From NCBI RefSeq assembly GCF_003586445.1, contig NZ_CP030028.1, positions 2,680,501 through 2,744,500 of the forward strand: 64,000 bases of DNA, in the 5' to 3' direction. The first letter of the stretch is position 1. Every line of letters begins with the position of its first letter. The notes under the pieces are model-generated. The model worked only from the letters and a program-made list of their open reading frames with translations, was not told the DNA's origin and did no database searches. Source of the DNA: Bacillus sp. Y1 (lineage in GTDB: Bacteria > Bacillota > Bacilli > Bacillales > Cytobacillaceae). Below, one piece after another: positions 44,697-55,012 of the stretch. Both the position numbers and the translations under genes were made by a program.

Positions 44697-45650
44697 ATGA
44701 AAAAGGAAGTAAAGGTAGCAATGATTGGAATTGGTGCGATTGGAGAACGTGTTCTACGTAAATTCCAGTACCATTCAGGCGTGGAGCTCGTTGCTGTTTG
44801 TGATCAGAATGCTGAAAAATTACAGACGCTCAAAGAAGACCTCGAAGACGTTTCACTCCATACTGACTATGTAGACATGTTACAGAAAAATGAGATTGAT
44901 TTGGTATATATTGCAGTTCCTCCCAAATATCATCATGAAATTGCTTTATACGTAATAAAACAAAAGAAGCATGTATTATGTGAAAAACCGTTAGCCAATT
45001 CATTAAATGAAGCCCTCGAAATGCTCCTAGCAGCAAGGGAAGCTCAAGTTACACATGCGATGAATTTTCCAATGGTGTATACAAATGTGTATCAATTATT
45101 TAAAGATAAAGTGGTATCTGGAGAAATCGGGGAGGTAAAAAGAGTAGAGGTTCATTTACATTTTACCGAATGGCCTCGTGCTTGGCAGAAAAATAATTGG
45201 ATTTCTAGCCGTGAGCAAGGCGGCTATATAAGGGAAGTCGCACCACACTATATTCACATGATTCACGATATGCTTGGAGAACTGCACGAAGTAACATCAC
45301 TTGTCGAATATCCTGAAGACGAGTCTTTGTGTGAAACCTCATTTGTCACACATATGAAGCTTCAAAACGGCGTAACCGTATTATTTAACGGTGTAAGCGG
45401 AATTGGACAGAAGGAACATCTCTCGTTTAAAGTGTTTGGAGAAAAGGGGACGCTTGACTTAACAAACTGGAGCCAGCTTTCTATGAGTTCACCAGATAAG
45501 CCCACTACGGTTCTACCGATTGAAAGGACCGAGCAGCATGATATTGTTATGGAGATTCTTAATGCCATTGAAGGAAAAGAAGCAAAAATAGTAACGTTTG
45601 AACATGGCTATCAAGTACAACAAGTGTTAGAAAAAATGTTGAAAAAATAG
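44697..45650 (+). CDS. Gfo/Idh/MocA-family NAD(P)-dependent oxidoreductase
   Basis: 317 residues. The N-terminal Rossmann fold begins VAMIGIGAIGERVLRKF; VYIAVPPKYHHEI and HVLCEKPLAN (the EKP motif with catalytic Lys) are diagnostic. The C-terminal half is the typical beta-sheet domain. Substrate (a sugar, inositol or related polyol) cannot be read, and the adjacent MFS transporter gives only a weak hint. It ends at its own terminator. Confidence 0.9.
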   Translation: MKKEVKVAMIGIGAIGERVLRKFQYHSGVELVAVCDQNAEKLQTLKEDLEDVSLHTDYVDMLQKNEIDLVYIAVPPKYHHEIALYVIKQKKHVLCEKPLANSLNEALEMLLAAREAQVTHAMNFPMVYTNVYQLFKDKVVSGEIGEVKRVEVHLHFTEWPRAWQKNNWISSREQGGYIREVAPHYIHMIHDMLGELHEVTSLVEYPEDESLCETSFVTHMKLQNGVTVLFNGVSGIGQKEHLSFKVFGEKGTLDLTNWSQLSMSSPDKPTTVLPIERTEQHDIVMEILNAIEGKEAKIVTFEHGYQVQQVLEKMLKK

Positions 45651-45653
45651 CAC

Positions 45654-45682
45654 AAAAGACACCTCGCAGGGTGTCTTTTTTC
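45654..45682 (+). terminator. Terminator after the Gfo/Idh gene
   Basis: AAAAGACACC and GGTGTCTTTT pair around TCGCAG, followed by a T run. Confidence 0.85.
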
Positions 45683-45774
45683 GGCATTCGAAAGATTCCT
45701 CTTGCAGGTAGAAACCGATTGGGAGTATGATAATTTTTGAATAGTGAAAATGGAAAAAGAAAGAAGCTGAGTGT

Positions 45775-47016
45775 ATGAAACATTCTTCGTATGAGTACAA
45801 TGAAAAGCTTAGCATTCAAAATGGAATCGCTTCAACGATCGTCACAAATATTACGAATAATTACTTCACTTTATTTGCCATCAGCGCCTTAGGAGCAAGT
45901 AATTATCAGATCGGATTAATGAATTCGCTTCCTCAATTTATCGGAATGTTTGCGATGATTGCGGGTTCGATCCTATTAGGGAGATTAAATGAGAAAAAGA
46001 AGTTTACTGCCTTATCCATACTGTATACTCGTTTGTTTCTTTTATTAATGACATTCGTAATATATATTCCTGGTGATTACAGAAGCTGGATATTTGTCAT
46101 ACTAGTTGGATTGATGAATTTTCCAGGTTCATTTGCTCTTGTAAGCTGGCAATCTTTGATTGGAGATTTGATACCAGAGTCACGGAGAAGTAATTTCTTT
46201 AGTAACCGCAATCGTATATTAACAATGGTAGGAATGATTTCAACCTTTATTATCGGGCTATCTTTACAGTATTTTCATCCTTCAAATCCATTGCCATACC
46301 AAGTATTATTTTTTCTTGCCTTTTTATTTGGTTTAGTGGAAGTGTATTATTTATTTAAACATAAGGAACCAAAGCTAGAAAAGAAAGCTGTGGCCAAAAG
46401 TAAAGGACTCGGATTTCATGTATATAAGCACAAGCCATTTTTATATTTCTTAGTTTGTGGATTAATCTTTAACTTTGCTTGGCAAATGGCTTGGTCACTT
46501 TTTAGCATTTACCAGATTAAATATGCCATGGCTACGGGTCTATGGATTAGCTTATTTGCTGTTGCCAATCAGGTCGCACAAATAGTCAGCTTTAAGTGGT
46601 GGGGAAGAATGGCAGACAAGCATAGCAATGCGAAAATGATGATTCTTGTGTCGGTCGGGATGGCAACCGCCCCTATTTTAAACGTTTTGTCTACCAATCT
46701 AATATACTTATTAATTGTGAACGGGTTGTCAGGTTTCTTCGTCTCAGGCACGGTCTTGATTTTATTTAATCAACTGCTAGAAGTAACAAAAGAAGACAAT
46801 CGAAGCTTATGTATCTCACATTACAATGTGTTATTAGCATTTGTGGCTTTTATTGCCCCTCAGTTTGGGGTATATTTACTTGAAACCACATCTATGGACA
46901 TGGCCATGACGACAGCAACTGTATTGCGTGGACTTAATGCTTTTCTTTTCTTAGCCCTTTACGTTTTCATGAAAAAAGAAAAATCTAAACAAAAGACGCT
47001 TATTCCGTCTAACTAA
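45775..47016 (+). CDS. Major facilitator superfamily transporter
   Basis: 413 residues with about 12 hydrophobic segments. Helix 1-2 has ITNNYFTLFAISALGASNYQIGLMNSLPQFIGMFAM, typical of an MFS subgroup common in Bacillus; a loop motif GRLNEKKKF follows helix 2. Substrate unknown. Monocistronic between a terminator and helD; the ribosome site is weak (AAGCTGAGTGT). Confidence 0.85.
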   Translation: MKHSSYEYNEKLSIQNGIASTIVTNITNNYFTLFAISALGASNYQIGLMNSLPQFIGMFAMIAGSILLGRLNEKKKFTALSILYTRLFLLLMTFVIYIPGDYRSWIFVILVGLMNFPGSFALVSWQSLIGDLIPESRRSNFFSNRNRILTMVGMISTFIIGLSLQYFHPSNPLPYQVLFFLAFLFGLVEVYYLFKHKEPKLEKKAVAKSKGLGFHVYKHKPFLYFLVCGLIFNFAWQMAWSLFSIYQIKYAMATGLWISLFAVANQVAQIVSFKWWGRMADKHSNAKMMILVSVGMATAPILNVLSTNLIYLLIVNGLSGFFVSGTVLILFNQLLEVTKEDNRSLCISHYNVLLAFVAFIAPQFGVYLLETTSMDMAMTTATVLRGLNAFLFLALYVFMKKEKSKQKTLIPSN

Positions 47017-47156
47017 CCATTGTTCTAGAATGACCCTTTTCGGTCTATACTAACAAAAAGAGATCGGCATATAAGTAACAAGTCATCTTCATCCGAGGGT
47101 GACTATTTTCTTTCATAAGAAATAAGGTATGCAGATAGATGAAGGGGGAATCGCTT

Positions 47157-49445
47157 GTGGAAATGGAACGAGAACATGAGCAAAAAAGAGTTAATGAGAT
47201 CATAAAAATAATTGATTATAAATCAAACAAAATCTTTAAGCATCTCGAGAAAGTCGGTGGAGATGCACTTGAAATTAGGCAAAACTTTTGGAATGACGTA
47301 ACGGTGAATACGGACGAAGCGGATGATTTAGCAGAAACATTCTCAAGCATCAAACAACAAGCCCAGCTTCTATTAGAAAGAGAACGAAGCCAAAGTCAAC
47401 TCGATAAACAAATCAATACCTTGTTTCGGTTGAAAAATTCACCATACTTTGGTCGCGTAGACTTTTTAGAAAACAATGAACCAGCTACCGAATCTATTTA
47501 CATAGGAATTAGTTCATTAATGGATGAAAAAGATGAAGACTTTCTTATATTTGATTGGAGAGCACCGATATCCAGCCTTTATTACGATTACTCCCCTGGA
47601 GAGGCAAAATATATCACACCAGAAGGGACGATTGAAGGCGTCATTGAGTTAAAACGTCAATTTCTAATTCGCAACAGTGTTATACAAGGCATGTTCGATA
47701 CCGGAATCACGATTGGCGACGAAATGTTACAGGAAGTACTAGGAAATAACTCGAATTCACAAATGAAAAGTATCGTTGCCACAATTCAAAAAGAACAAAA
47801 TCGAATTATTCGAGATGAAAAAAGCAAACTTTTAATTGTTCAAGGAGTTGCTGGAAGTGGAAAAACATCCGCAGCCTTACAGCGTGTAGCTTATTTACTT
47901 TACCGATATCGCGGGAAAATTACCTCTCAAAACATTATGCTGTTTTCACCTAATCCATTGTTCAATAGTTATGTGTCCACGGTTTTGCCAGAGCTTGGTG
48001 AAGAGAACATGCAGCAAAGTACGTTTTTAGAATTTCTCTCATCAAGAGTAGGTCGAAAATTAGAACTTGAAGATTCTTTCATGCAGCTAGAAAGCCTCCT
48101 TTCCTCCGAACAGATCAGTTCGTACGAGCTACGAATGAAGAGTATTAAGTTAAAGTCGAGTCTTGATTATAAAAATATTCTTGATGACTATATTCAAGAA
48201 CTAAACCATTCCGGCCTTCAGTTTCACCCGATCGTTTTCAAAGGGAAAGTTCTTTTATCAGCTGAAGACATAACAGAAAAGTTTTATCGTTTAGATAAAC
48301 AAGCAAGTATCCCAAGTCGAATGGAAGACCTAAAGGAATGGTTATTAAAAGAAATTCGTAAACACAAACGCGCAGAAGCAAAGAAAGACTGGGTAAAGGA
48401 AGAAATTCAGTTTCTAGATAAAGAAGATTATTTGGAAAGCTTCAAAAAACTTCAGAAAAAAGAGAATGACGGATTTCAAGATTTTGATGTAGAAGAGAAA
48501 TTTTTATCCAGTGTAGTCGTTGCTAGATACTTCAAACCTCTCATCAAAAAAATTAAAAGATATCAGTTCATTCATTACGAACAACTATATCGAAACCTAT
48601 TCTTCATTCTGTCTGGAGAATGGGAGGAGGTCGTTGGACTAAGCTTAAGGCAATTAGAAGAGGGAATTTTAACCTATGAGGATGCGACCCCATTTGTCTA
48701 TTTAAAAGAGAAGATCGAGGGAAGCAAATCAAGGCTTTCTATTAAGCATGTCTTTATTGATGAGGCTCAGGACTATTCACCATTTCAATTTGCTTATATT
48801 CGTGAATTGTTTCCGGTAAGTAAAATCACCTTACTTGGTGATATCAATCAAGGGATTTATGCACATACGGATGACACAAGCTCCATTTTGCTTGGAGAAG
48901 ACGTGAAAGACAAAGAAACCATTATTTTAACGAAGAGCTATCGGTCAACCAGACCGATTGTTGAATTTACAAAAGACTTATTGCCAAACGGGGAAATGAT
49001 CGAACCATTTAACAGGGATGGAGAGAAACCAACTCTAACGATTTACAAGAAGAAGGAAAGTCATAAACAGGGGTTACAAAGCCTTCTTGACCAACTGGTT
49101 GAGGCAGGGCATGAAACAATTGCAGTTATTTGTAAAACGGCGAGAGAAAGTGCAACGGTCTATGCTTCCTTAAAAACCAGTCGCGATGTTCACCTGGTAG
49201 AAAAGGGAACCGTCTCCTTTGAAAAAGGGATTACCGTCATCCCAGCATATTTGGCAAAGGGCATCGAGTTTGACGCAGTTATTATTCACGATGCGTCTCA
49301 ACATACGTACTTTAGAGAAAACGAACGAAGACTCTTTTATACCGCTTGCACAAGAGCGATGCACGAGCTTCACATACTATCCCTAGGAGAACCGTCTATG
49401 CTTTTAAAAGATAGCATGGAAAAACTACAGGCAGCCTCAAAATAG
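47157..49445 (+). CDS. helD: RNA polymerase recycling helicase HelD
   Basis: 762 residues from GTG 47157, 8 nt after AGGGGGA; an ATG 18 nt upstream lies before that site. UvrD/PcrA-like superfamily 1 ATPase that releases stalled RNA polymerase from DNA. The N-terminal coiled coil (EREHEQKRVNEIIKII) enters the polymerase secondary channel; Walker A is GVAGSGKT at residues 230-237, motif II HVFIDEAQDYS, and motif III-like LLGDINQGIYAH. All helicase motifs look intact. The stop codon lies in the terminator stem. Confidence 0.93.
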   Translation: MEMEREHEQKRVNEIIKIIDYKSNKIFKHLEKVGGDALEIRQNFWNDVTVNTDEADDLAETFSSIKQQAQLLLERERSQSQLDKQINTLFRLKNSPYFGRVDFLENNEPATESIYIGISSLMDEKDEDFLIFDWRAPISSLYYDYSPGEAKYITPEGTIEGVIELKRQFLIRNSVIQGMFDTGITIGDEMLQEVLGNNSNSQMKSIVATIQKEQNRIIRDEKSKLLIVQGVAGSGKTSAALQRVAYLLYRYRGKITSQNIMLFSPNPLFNSYVSTVLPELGEENMQQSTFLEFLSSRVGRKLELEDSFMQLESLLSSEQISSYELRMKSIKLKSSLDYKNILDDYIQELNHSGLQFHPIVFKGKVLLSAEDITEKFYRLDKQASIPSRMEDLKEWLLKEIRKHKRAEAKKDWVKEEIQFLDKEDYLESFKKLQKKENDGFQDFDVEEKFLSSVVVARYFKPLIKKIKRYQFIHYEQLYRNLFFILSGEWEEVVGLSLRQLEEGILTYEDATPFVYLKEKIEGSKSRLSIKHVFIDEAQDYSPFQFAYIRELFPVSKITLLGDINQGIYAHTDDTSSILLGEDVKDKETIILTKSYRSTRPIVEFTKDLLPNGEMIEPFNRDGEKPTLTIYKKKESHKQGLQSLLDQLVEAGHETIAVICKTARESATVYASLKTSRDVHLVEKGTVSFEKGITVIPAYLAKGIEFDAVIIHDASQHTYFRENERRLFYTACTRAMHELHILSLGEPSMLLKDSMEKLQAASK

Positions 49446-49459
49446 GCTGCCTGTTTTTT
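49428..49459. terminator. Bidirectional terminator between helD and the M20 peptidase gene
   Basis: CAGGCAGCC (49428-49436) pairs with GGCTGCCTG (49445-49453), followed by TTTTTT; on the minus strand the flank is TAGTTTTT. The helD stop is in the loop. Confidence 0.85.
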
Positions 49460-49465
49460 CTTTGT

Positions 49466-50839
49466 TTATAACGAGTCTGCAAGCTCGAACCAGTACGTGC
49501 AGAGTGTCTCAAGCCCTTTGTCAAAGTTCTCAAGATGGAAATGCTCGTTTGGAGCGTGGAAATTTTCCGTTGATAAGCCAAAGCCCATCAATACGACTGG
49601 TAACCCTAATAATTGATCAAAAGCGGCAACGATTGGAATGGATCCACCTCCACGAGTGTAAGAAGTAGGAACCTCGTAAATCGCTTCATATGCTCTGCCA
49701 GCTGCTTGGATGGCCGGATGCTCAAGAGGAGTTACGTACGGATGACCTTGATCAAACAGGGAAACATTTACCGTAACACCAGCAGGTACATTTGCGTAAA
49801 TATGCTTGGTTAAAAGATCTGCAATTTCAGCTGGATCTTGATTAGGTACCAAACGACAGGTAATTTTTGCAGAGGCCTTAGCAGGAATGACCGTTTTAAT
49901 ACCATCTCCTTGAAAGCCCCCGTAAATGCCGTTCACTTCTAAAGTAGGTCGTACGTATGTACGTTCTCGAGCGGTAAACCCAGGTTCTCCATGCAGTTCA
50001 GAAACTCCTAACTGTTCCTTTAATTCCGCATCTATATCACCCAGTGCAGCAAATGCTTCTCGTTCTTCTTGTGTAATCTCTTGAACACTGTCATAAAAGC
50101 CATCGACTAACACTTTTCCGTCAGGACTGTGGAAAGAATTCACAATCTCCACTAGTGCATGAATCGAATTTTGTACCGCACCTCCGTAAAGTCCAGAATG
50201 AAGATCGCTATTTGCACCAGTTACATCGATCTGAAGTCCACATAAACCACGTAGTCCATAACAAATCGCAGGCTTTCCAGGCCCTTGCATACCGGTGTCT
50301 GAAATCACTATCACATCAGCCGCCAACAGCTCCTTATTCTCTTCAACAAACTGTGGAAGAGTAGGACTACCAATTTCTTCTTCCCCTTCGATACAAAACT
50401 TGAAATTCACAGGAAGGCTACCAGTTGTTCGTAGGATCGCCTCCACTGCTTTTATATGCATAAACACTTGGCCTTTATCATCGCTAGCTCCTCGGGCGTA
50501 AATTTTGTTATCACGGATATTGGCTTCAAATGGGGGAGTATCCCAAAGTTCAAGCGGGTCAACCGGCTGAACATCATAATGTCCGTATACAAGTACGGTT
50601 GGCTTTCCTTCTTGCTTTAGCCAATCACCATACACAACCGGATGGCCCTTTGTTTCATACACTCTGACATTTTCCATACCGGCATCCTCAAGTGCTTTTG
50701 CCGTCCATTTTGCAGCTTCTTTCACATCATCTTTATGCTCAGGAAGGGAGCTAATACTTGGTATGGCCAAATACTCGGTAAGCTCTTCTAAATGTTTGTC
50801 TCGATTCGAAGTTAAATATTGAAAAATCTCTTTGTTCAT
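49466..50839 (-). CDS. M20-family dipeptidase (CNDP/PepV-like)
   Basis: 457 residues from ATG 50839, 8 nt after AAGGAG; a GTG directly before it is an alternative. Metal ligands: VYGHYDVQPVD, GASDDKGQV, and EGEEEIGSP with the catalytic Glu; the lid domain lies in the middle (about 190-350). It should cleave dipeptides or short peptides in the cytosol. Confidence 0.9.
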   Translation of the reverse strand: MNKEIFQYLTSNRDKHLEELTEYLAIPSISSLPEHKDDVKEAAKWTAKALEDAGMENVRVYETKGHPVVYGDWLKQEGKPTVLVYGHYDVQPVDPLELWDTPPFEANIRDNKIYARGASDDKGQVFMHIKAVEAILRTTGSLPVNFKFCIEGEEEIGSPTLPQFVEENKELLAADVIVISDTGMQGPGKPAICYGLRGLCGLQIDVTGANSDLHSGLYGGAVQNSIHALVEIVNSFHSPDGKVLVDGFYDSVQEITQEEREAFAALGDIDAELKEQLGVSELHGEPGFTARERTYVRPTLEVNGIYGGFQGDGIKTVIPAKASAKITCRLVPNQDPAEIADLLTKHIYANVPAGVTVNVSLFDQGHPYVTPLEHPAIQAAGRAYEAIYEVPTSYTRGGGSIPIVAAFDQLLGLPVVLMGFGLSTENFHAPNEHFHLENFDKGLETLCTYWFELADSL

Positions 50840-51000
50840 CACTCATTCTCCTTTGATAAAAACAGTTCTTATTAGTATTTCGATAGACGAAACGAAAAAT
50901 CCTTCAAAAAAAATCATGGGATTTTTTCATAATATTGGTAGAAAAAATATGGTGACAGTAGTATAATGGTGTAAAATTACACAAAAAGGAGGATATGACA

Positions 51001-54000
51001 ATGAACTCCATTACAAAGGAGCAAAGGAAACAGATCTTTCGAGAAGAGCTTTATTTGTTAAAACAAGAGCAACTTATTTCTCATGCTATCTATAACAAGG
51101 TAATCGAAGAATACGAACACTACTACTATATAAGTATCCATAATGAAACGTTAAAAGAAAAAGTGACGACACCTGTTAAAACAGTAGTTGTCAAACCAGA
51201 GAAAAAGAAAAAGGTAAGAGAAAAGAAGAAGAAAACGCCCGAGCAATTACGTGAAAGAAATATCACTTGGTTGCTTAACTTAGGGGTCATTCTGTTATTG
51301 ATTGGTGGTTTATATGTGGCGACTAGCAACTGGGAGACAATGTCTAGTTGGATGAAGGCTAGTGCCATCGGTCTGGTTGCTTGCTTATTCTACGGAATGG
51401 CTTATATTTCTAAAAGAATTCTTCATATCAACCAAACAGCTTTTGCTTTTACCGTACTGGGAAGCTTATTTCTCCCCATTTTCCTGCTATCTCTTGGCTG
51501 GTTTCAACTATTAGGCTCATATTTCTCTTTTAGCGGGGAGGGAAGATACTTTCTAGGAATGCTAAGTGGCTACATACTTGTACCAGTTTATCTATTTTTA
51601 GCTAAAAAGATTTCTTCTCGTTTATTTGTTTGGTTTGCAGGAATTGCTACAACAATTGGTACTGCGTTTTTTCTCACAGCACTTCCTATCCAAAGAGACG
51701 GTTTTTATTTCGGAATGATTTTGTACCATGCGGGCTTGTTAGTCTTCCATTTTTATATGAAAAAGAAACCTTCTCTTACTTTGTTTATGAAAGAGGTTCT
51801 TCCATTTTTCCAAGCCAGCTTAGTACTGACGACGGCTTTTATGCTACTTCTATTTGATAACCCTGCTTTCTATGGAATGAACATCATACTCACTGCCGTT
51901 TTATATTTATCGATGGTGTTTGTGACTGGCCATAAAAACTATCATTTTGTTTTTACCTTATTTTTGGTTTATGGAGTGTATCAGCTTGTCGAGAGCTCGT
52001 TTCTTCTAAACGTTGGACCGATCATGTATGCATTGGTAGGGTCGTTTCTACTAGGTTTGCCTGTATTTTTAAAGGGAGGAGTCGATTGGAAGAAAATCTT
52101 CTCGATGACAAGTGCGGTGGTTTCACTTATTGCTTTTGTGTATATATCCGCCAAATCCTTCATCGTTAACTTTGGAGACCCCACTCTGGTGATGATGATT
52201 TCTTATTTGATTCTTGCCGGTAATTTTTATTACTTAGCTTATTCTGAAAAAAAGAAGTGGTTTACGTATGTAACTTCTAGTTTTTTAGTTGCGGCTTTAT
52301 TTGAATGGATGATGCTTGTTCATAAGGTTGCTATGTTTGATTCTTTTCTTCCATTGTTTTTTATCGGGTTCATTCTATTTGTTATTTTTGGTTTTATGGT
52401 ACCTTCGGTAATCCGGCAAAGCTCGAGAGATGTTGGAGTGGGGGTCATGCTTTTACCGCTTTTTCCGTCTTGGCTGATGTATGATTGGTGGGAAACAGGG
52501 GTGATGTTTGGGCTATTAGCATTATGCTTTATCCTTGGCAGAAGAGTGGAGGAACGTTTGATTTATCAGGAAGCGATTTCTTGGATTATTCCTATTTGTT
52601 ATGGGTTATGTACGGCTGCCTTGTTCGAGGAAGGTAAGGAATGGTTCCACTTGAGTAAGGTAGAAGTGGGTCCTGCCCTTAATTTTATCGCAGGAAGCGT
52701 ACTTCTTCTCTTGATCGGGAAGACAAAGAAACCAGCCTTTCTTGTATCACAAGCATTCTATTTGATAGGAATTCTTTATTCATTTAGTTTGCCAGTTAAT
52801 GATTTTATCAGAGTCTTTATTCTCTTTGGTGGAATAGCTGTCTCGTATGTGCTTTATCAACAGACAAAGCAGAAGGCCGTCACATATTACGTGACTCTTT
52901 GCTCTCTCATTACCTATATTACTCTTATATATGCGATTCATGAAAGCTATCAATTTCCTTTATGGCTAGAAGAGGAGCAATGGGTGATTGGTGGAGCGAT
53001 TTTGATCGTAGTAAGTTATGTAATACGAAGACACGACTTGGAACTGTCTACTAGTTTCTTATACACAACTCATGTTTATTTACCAGCAGCCTTGCTACTA
53101 ACATTCTTTGCCTTTAATAGTGATGGCATATGGAGCTTTCTGATTGCCACTTTGCTGTATGGTGTGAGTGTTAAGCTCGTTAGCAAAGAATGGTTACTAA
53201 AAACTCTCCTTTACGGCTGTTATGTAAGTTTATTTATTGCTATCACTCTATTTCTTACTGAATTGGACTATAGTGAGTATTCCTTTTTCGTGACAAGTAT
53301 TCTTTTAGCGATTTGGTGGGGATATAGCACCAAAGAATGGAAGGTGAGAACAACCCTTTTTCTTGTTCCATTTTCAATTATTGGAATGCTCTCCATGCTA
53401 ACATCGTATCCTTTTGGGGAATATACGTATATTTGTCTGATGCTTTATGGGATAGGGCTATTGTTCCTTATACACCATCAAAAATGGGATTTCCTCGTTT
53501 TACTCCCATTGATTGTCATGCTAGCAAGCAGCATTCAACTTTCTTATGTTTCAACCTTACTCGTTCCAGAGAGTACTATGGTACTTTTCGCCGGTCTAGG
53601 CTTGAGTTCCTTTTTTGCAGGTAGAAAGCTTTATAAAGGACTATTCGTATCAAATGCAAAACTTCCATTTCTTTATTTCGATGCGTATACGGTCACAGCT
53701 TTTCTGTACGTTTTATTTCTGTATACCTTAAAAGCAGAAGGGATTTTTTTTGGAATTTTGCCTGGCATTCTAATATGTATGTTTTTGTGGATGCAGCAAA
53801 CGCGGGTAAGTACAAAGCTAGCTTGGATTCCAAAATTTTTAGCAGGCGGCTATTTACTAGAGCCTTATTATCAAATGCTTGACCAACTCACGATCCCTGT
53901 TTTGTTCGAGAGGGAGTTATATGTGTTACCATTCATCGCACTTGGAATTTATCTGAGCCGATGTTTGAAGGGGGTATACGTCACACTTCTTCAAAGAATT

Positions 54001-54363
54001 CAATGGGGAATCTTGATCGGAGTCGCTTTATTACTCGTTCAAGATGGTTTACAGAGCAATACCGTATATGATGCAATTATCGTTGGAACCCTTTCACTTC
54101 TGTCGATATTGGCTGGGACGATGCTTCGAATCAAATCATATTTCTTCGTAGGCACAGGTGTCCTGTTACTAAATGTCGTCTTACAAACAAGACCATATTG
54201 GGGTAATCTCCCATGGTGGGCATACTTGTTACTAGCTGGATCCTTGTTAATCTCTGTGGCTAGCTATAACGAATGGAATAAACAAAAGCGATCAAAAGGG
54301 GAGACACCAAAGCTAGAAGAAGTCAGAAGGAAGGTTCTGTTGCGACTAAAAACGTGGAAATAA
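51001..54363 (+). CDS. Very large polytopic membrane protein (DUF2157-like start)
   Basis: 1120 residues from ATG 51001, 8 nt after AAGGAGG; the ATG at 50995 is too close to the site. A basic cytosolic N-terminus (about 1-90) contains a Lys-rich run (EKKKKVREKKKK) followed by about 30 hydrophobic helices that fill the rest. The first, LNLGVILLLIGGLYVATSNW, resembles the DUF2157 opening. There is no enzyme motif I recognise and only a short charged C-terminus (ETPKLEEVRRKVLLRLKTWK). Function unknown. TATAAT at 50962-50967 is a possible -10. Confidence 0.75.
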   Translation: MNSITKEQRKQIFREELYLLKQEQLISHAIYNKVIEEYEHYYYISIHNETLKEKVTTPVKTVVVKPEKKKKVREKKKKTPEQLRERNITWLLNLGVILLLIGGLYVATSNWETMSSWMKASAIGLVACLFYGMAYISKRILHINQTAFAFTVLGSLFLPIFLLSLGWFQLLGSYFSFSGEGRYFLGMLSGYILVPVYLFLAKKISSRLFVWFAGIATTIGTAFFLTALPIQRDGFYFGMILYHAGLLVFHFYMKKKPSLTLFMKEVLPFFQASLVLTTAFMLLLFDNPAFYGMNIILTAVLYLSMVFVTGHKNYHFVFTLFLVYGVYQLVESSFLLNVGPIMYALVGSFLLGLPVFLKGGVDWKKIFSMTSAVVSLIAFVYISAKSFIVNFGDPTLVMMISYLILAGNFYYLAYSEKKKWFTYVTSSFLVAALFEWMMLVHKVAMFDSFLPLFFIGFILFVIFGFMVPSVIRQSSRDVGVGVMLLPLFPSWLMYDWWETGVMFGLLALCFILGRRVEERLIYQEAISWIIPICYGLCTAALFEEGKEWFHLSKVEVGPALNFIAGSVLLLLIGKTKKPAFLVSQAFYLIGILYSFSLPVNDFIRVFILFGGIAVSYVLYQQTKQKAVTYYVTLCSLITYITLIYAIHESYQFPLWLEEEQWVIGGAILIVVSYVIRRHDLELSTSFLYTTHVYLPAALLLTFFAFNSDGIWSFLIATLLYGVSVKLVSKEWLLKTLLYGCYVSLFIAITLFLTELDYSEYSFFVTSILLAIWWGYSTKEWKVRTTLFLVPFSIIGMLSMLTSYPFGEYTYICLMLYGIGLLFLIHHQKWDFLVLLPLIVMLASSIQLSYVSTLLVPESTMVLFAGLGLSSFFAGRKLYKGLFVSNAKLPFLYFDAYTVTAFLYVLFLYTLKAEGIFFGILPGILICMFLWMQQTRVSTKLAWIPKFLAGGYLLEPYYQMLDQLTIPVLFERELYVLPFIALGIYLSRCLKGVYVTLLQRIQWGILIGVALLLVQDGLQSNTVYDAIIVGTLSLLSILAGTMLRIKSYFFVGTGVLLLNVVLQTRPYWGNLPWWAYLLLAGSLLISVASYNEWNKQKRSKGETPKLEEVRRKVLLRLKTWK

Positions 54364-54374
54364 AATTGTAATGT

Positions 54375-54404
54375 TTGTTTTTTCTACTAGAGTAGTGATA
54401 TGAT
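54375..54404 (+). promoter_or_regulatory. Sigma-A promoter of ppiB
   Basis: TTGTTT (54375-54380), 18-bp spacer, TATGAT (54399-54404), about 38 bp before the ATG. Confidence 0.55.
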
Positions 54405-54441
54405 ATAGACTGATTTTACATAAGAAGGAGATGTTCTCACA

Positions 54442-54882
54442 ATGGCTAAAAAAGGATATATAGCAATGGAGAATGGGGAAAAAGTAGAATTTGACTTATT
54501 CCCGAACGAAGCACCTGGTACAGTTGAAAACTTTGAAAAATTAGCAAACGAAGGCTTCTACGATGGAGTTACTTTCCACCGTGTTATCCCTGGTTTCGTA
54601 AGCCAAGGTGGAGACCCAACTGGAACAGGAGCAGGCGGCCCTGGTTATTCTATCAAATGTGAAACAGTAGGAAACCCTCACAAGCATGAGGAAGGAAGCC
54701 TTTCTATGGCACACGCTGGAAAAGATACAGGCGGAAGCCAATTCTTTATCGTTCACGAGCCACAACCACACTTAAACGGAGTTCACACTGTTTTCGGTAA
54801 AGTAACTTCAGGTATGAGCACAGTGAAAGCAATGAGAAACGGCGACACAATGAAAGAAGTTCGCGTATTTGACGCTGAATAA
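54442..54882 (+). CDS. ppiB: Cytosolic peptidyl-prolyl cis-trans isomerase (cyclophilin)
   Basis: 146-residue cyclophilin that catalyses proline isomerisation in folding proteins. Active-site sequences [19 protein letters not shown] and GGSQFFI are intact, and [11 protein letters not shown] is the usual C-terminal segment. No signal peptide, so it is cytosolic. The ribosome site is AAGGAG. Confidence 0.97.
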   Translation: MAKKGYIAMENGEKVEFDLFPNEAPGTVENFEKLANEGFYDGVTFHRVIPGFVSQGGDPTGTGAGGPGYSIKCETVGNPHKHEEGSLSMAHAGKDTGGSQFFIVHEPQPHLNGVHTVFGKVTSGMSTVKAMRNGDTMKEVRVFDAE

Positions 54883-54890
54883 TACAGAGG

Positions 54891-54918
54891 AAGAGTCCAT
54901 GTTGGGCTCTTTTTTTGT
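54891..54918 (+). terminator. Terminator after ppiB
   Basis: AGAGTCC (54892-54898) pairs with GGGCTCT (54904-54910), then a 7-nt T run. Confidence 0.8.
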
Positions 54919-54997
54919 TACTAAAACCACATAACACCTATACACTCAAACGAATGAACCCCACCCCTAATTCATATATTGGTACAAGCGAGCAAAT

Positions 54998-55006
54998 AGG
55001 GAGGGG
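54998..55006 (+). promoter_or_regulatory. Ribosome binding site that places the mscL start at ATT
   Basis: AGGGAGGGG lies 6 nt before ATT 55013. It is the only Shine-Dalgarno sequence near the start of the reading frame and fits no ATG, GTG or TTG in the frame. Confidence 0.7.
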
Positions 55007-55012
55007 ACGACC

